The position numbers were made by a program, and so were the translations under genes. Shown here piece by piece: positions 63,520 to 64,000 of a stretch of 64,000 nucleotides of DNA; positions within the stretch are counted from its first letter, which is position 1, and each line of letters opens with the position of its first letter. Origin of the DNA: Plecoglossus altivelis (lineage: Eukaryota; Chordata; Actinopteri; Osmeriformes; Plecoglossidae). Location of the stretch: assembly GCA_036571765.1 (NCBI GenBank), contig BROE01000028.1, forward strand, positions 4,671,143-4,735,142, read 5' to 3'. Under the pieces are notes generated by a model. It was not told where the DNA came from and did no database searches. It saw only the letters and a list, made by a program, of their open reading frames with translations.

Positions 63520-64000
63520 AAACTCAATCACTTATGTGGAGATAACTGTGTCATCTCAGATTCCTGGAAGTCATTGTTAGCTGTTTTTATTAGTCATTGC
63601 AGGCCAAATATAATGAAATGATGCCAGCTTTATTGCATTTTATGTAAGTATGATTACTGCACTTTACTGAACACGAGTGGCCGTCCGCTCAATCCAGCGA
63701 TAGCAGTCATGTCAAAGATGAGTTTGAAAAACAAGGACGTTTGACACAACTGGGATGTTTACCGGGGATATACCCTTGTGGATCTTTGGAATATATTTCC
63801 AAGCTATTTGCGGGAACAATCTTAACTGCATGAAGAAAACATTGCGGGCAGGCAGCACAGGGGAGGGGCGGTGCTGGGGTTGTTGCTGGAAAGAGATGAC
63901 CGACCAGTTTACCTCAGCGACTTTCGTGGACCCGGAACCGAGCGGCAGCTAATCGGCCCTAGACCCTCGCTGTTCGCGGCAGCAGCCTGTTAAAAGATAA
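63520..64000. other. Right edge, GC-richer toward the end
   Basis: No gene is recognised. The last 160 bp are richer in CG dinucleotides (for example ACCCGGAACCGAGCGGC) than the flank and may approach the promoter or first exon of a gene to the right. Confidence 0.3.

Noticed and set aside
1..64000. CRISPR array, bacterial operon or viral genome
   Set aside because: No spaced identical short repeats, ribosome-binding sites or compact gene layout were seen. Exon-intron genes and fish retroelements show a vertebrate nuclear sequence.

Overview
This window is nuclear DNA from a vertebrate, almost certainly a ray-finned (teleost) fish. It has long AT-rich non-coding stretches and genes split by GT-AG introns. 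Dinucleotide microsatellites are abundant. There is a Tc1-type DNA transposon and a Rex3-type (RTE clade) LINE, both typical of fish genomes. I do not try to name the species.

Left part (1-14 kb). A possible 3' end of an unidentified plus-strand gene lies at 0.6-4.6 kb, followed by intergenic DNA with a minisatellite and a dispersed repeat fragment. From 13.5 down to 7.7 kb on the minus strand is a complete nine-exon ankle1 gene. It encodes ankyrin repeats, a very long disordered middle, a LEM domain and a C-terminal GIY-YIG nuclease (about 1,212 aa).

Middle part (14-31 kb). Two complete intestinal-type alkaline phosphatase genes lie head to tail on the minus strand (14.7-19.5 and 21.2-28.4 kb). 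Each has 11 coding exons, a signal peptide, all the metal ligands and catalytic residues I can check, and a C-terminal GPI-anchor signal (about 524 and 533 aa). They share intron positions and so arose by tandem duplication. The second copy carries a dead Tc1 element in intron 4 and a SINE fragment in intron 10. It may also have an alternative signal-peptide exon 2.6 kb upstream. In both copies the intron before the metal-binding loop has no strong GT donor in frame. It must be either an AT-AA intron or a GT-AG intron with a weak donor that inserts a residue into the metal site.

Right part (31-64 kb). This part is mostly gene-poor. A candidate last exon of an ephrin-A3-like GPI-anchored protein lies at 38.6-38.8 kb on the minus strand; the rest of that gene is not recognised and may lie beyond 64 kb. 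A TATA promoter with a non-coding exon is likely near 30.5 kb (plus strand). A Rex3 LINE flanked by a 13-bp target-site duplication occupies 59.7-63.5 kb. Two N-gaps (36.29 and 61.70 kb) are each flanked by near-identical duplicated sequence and look like assembly artefacts.

The ankle1 and phosphatase products work in different places: chromatin and DNA processing inside the cell versus membrane-anchored phosphate hydrolysis outside it. Nothing in the sequence links them functionally.
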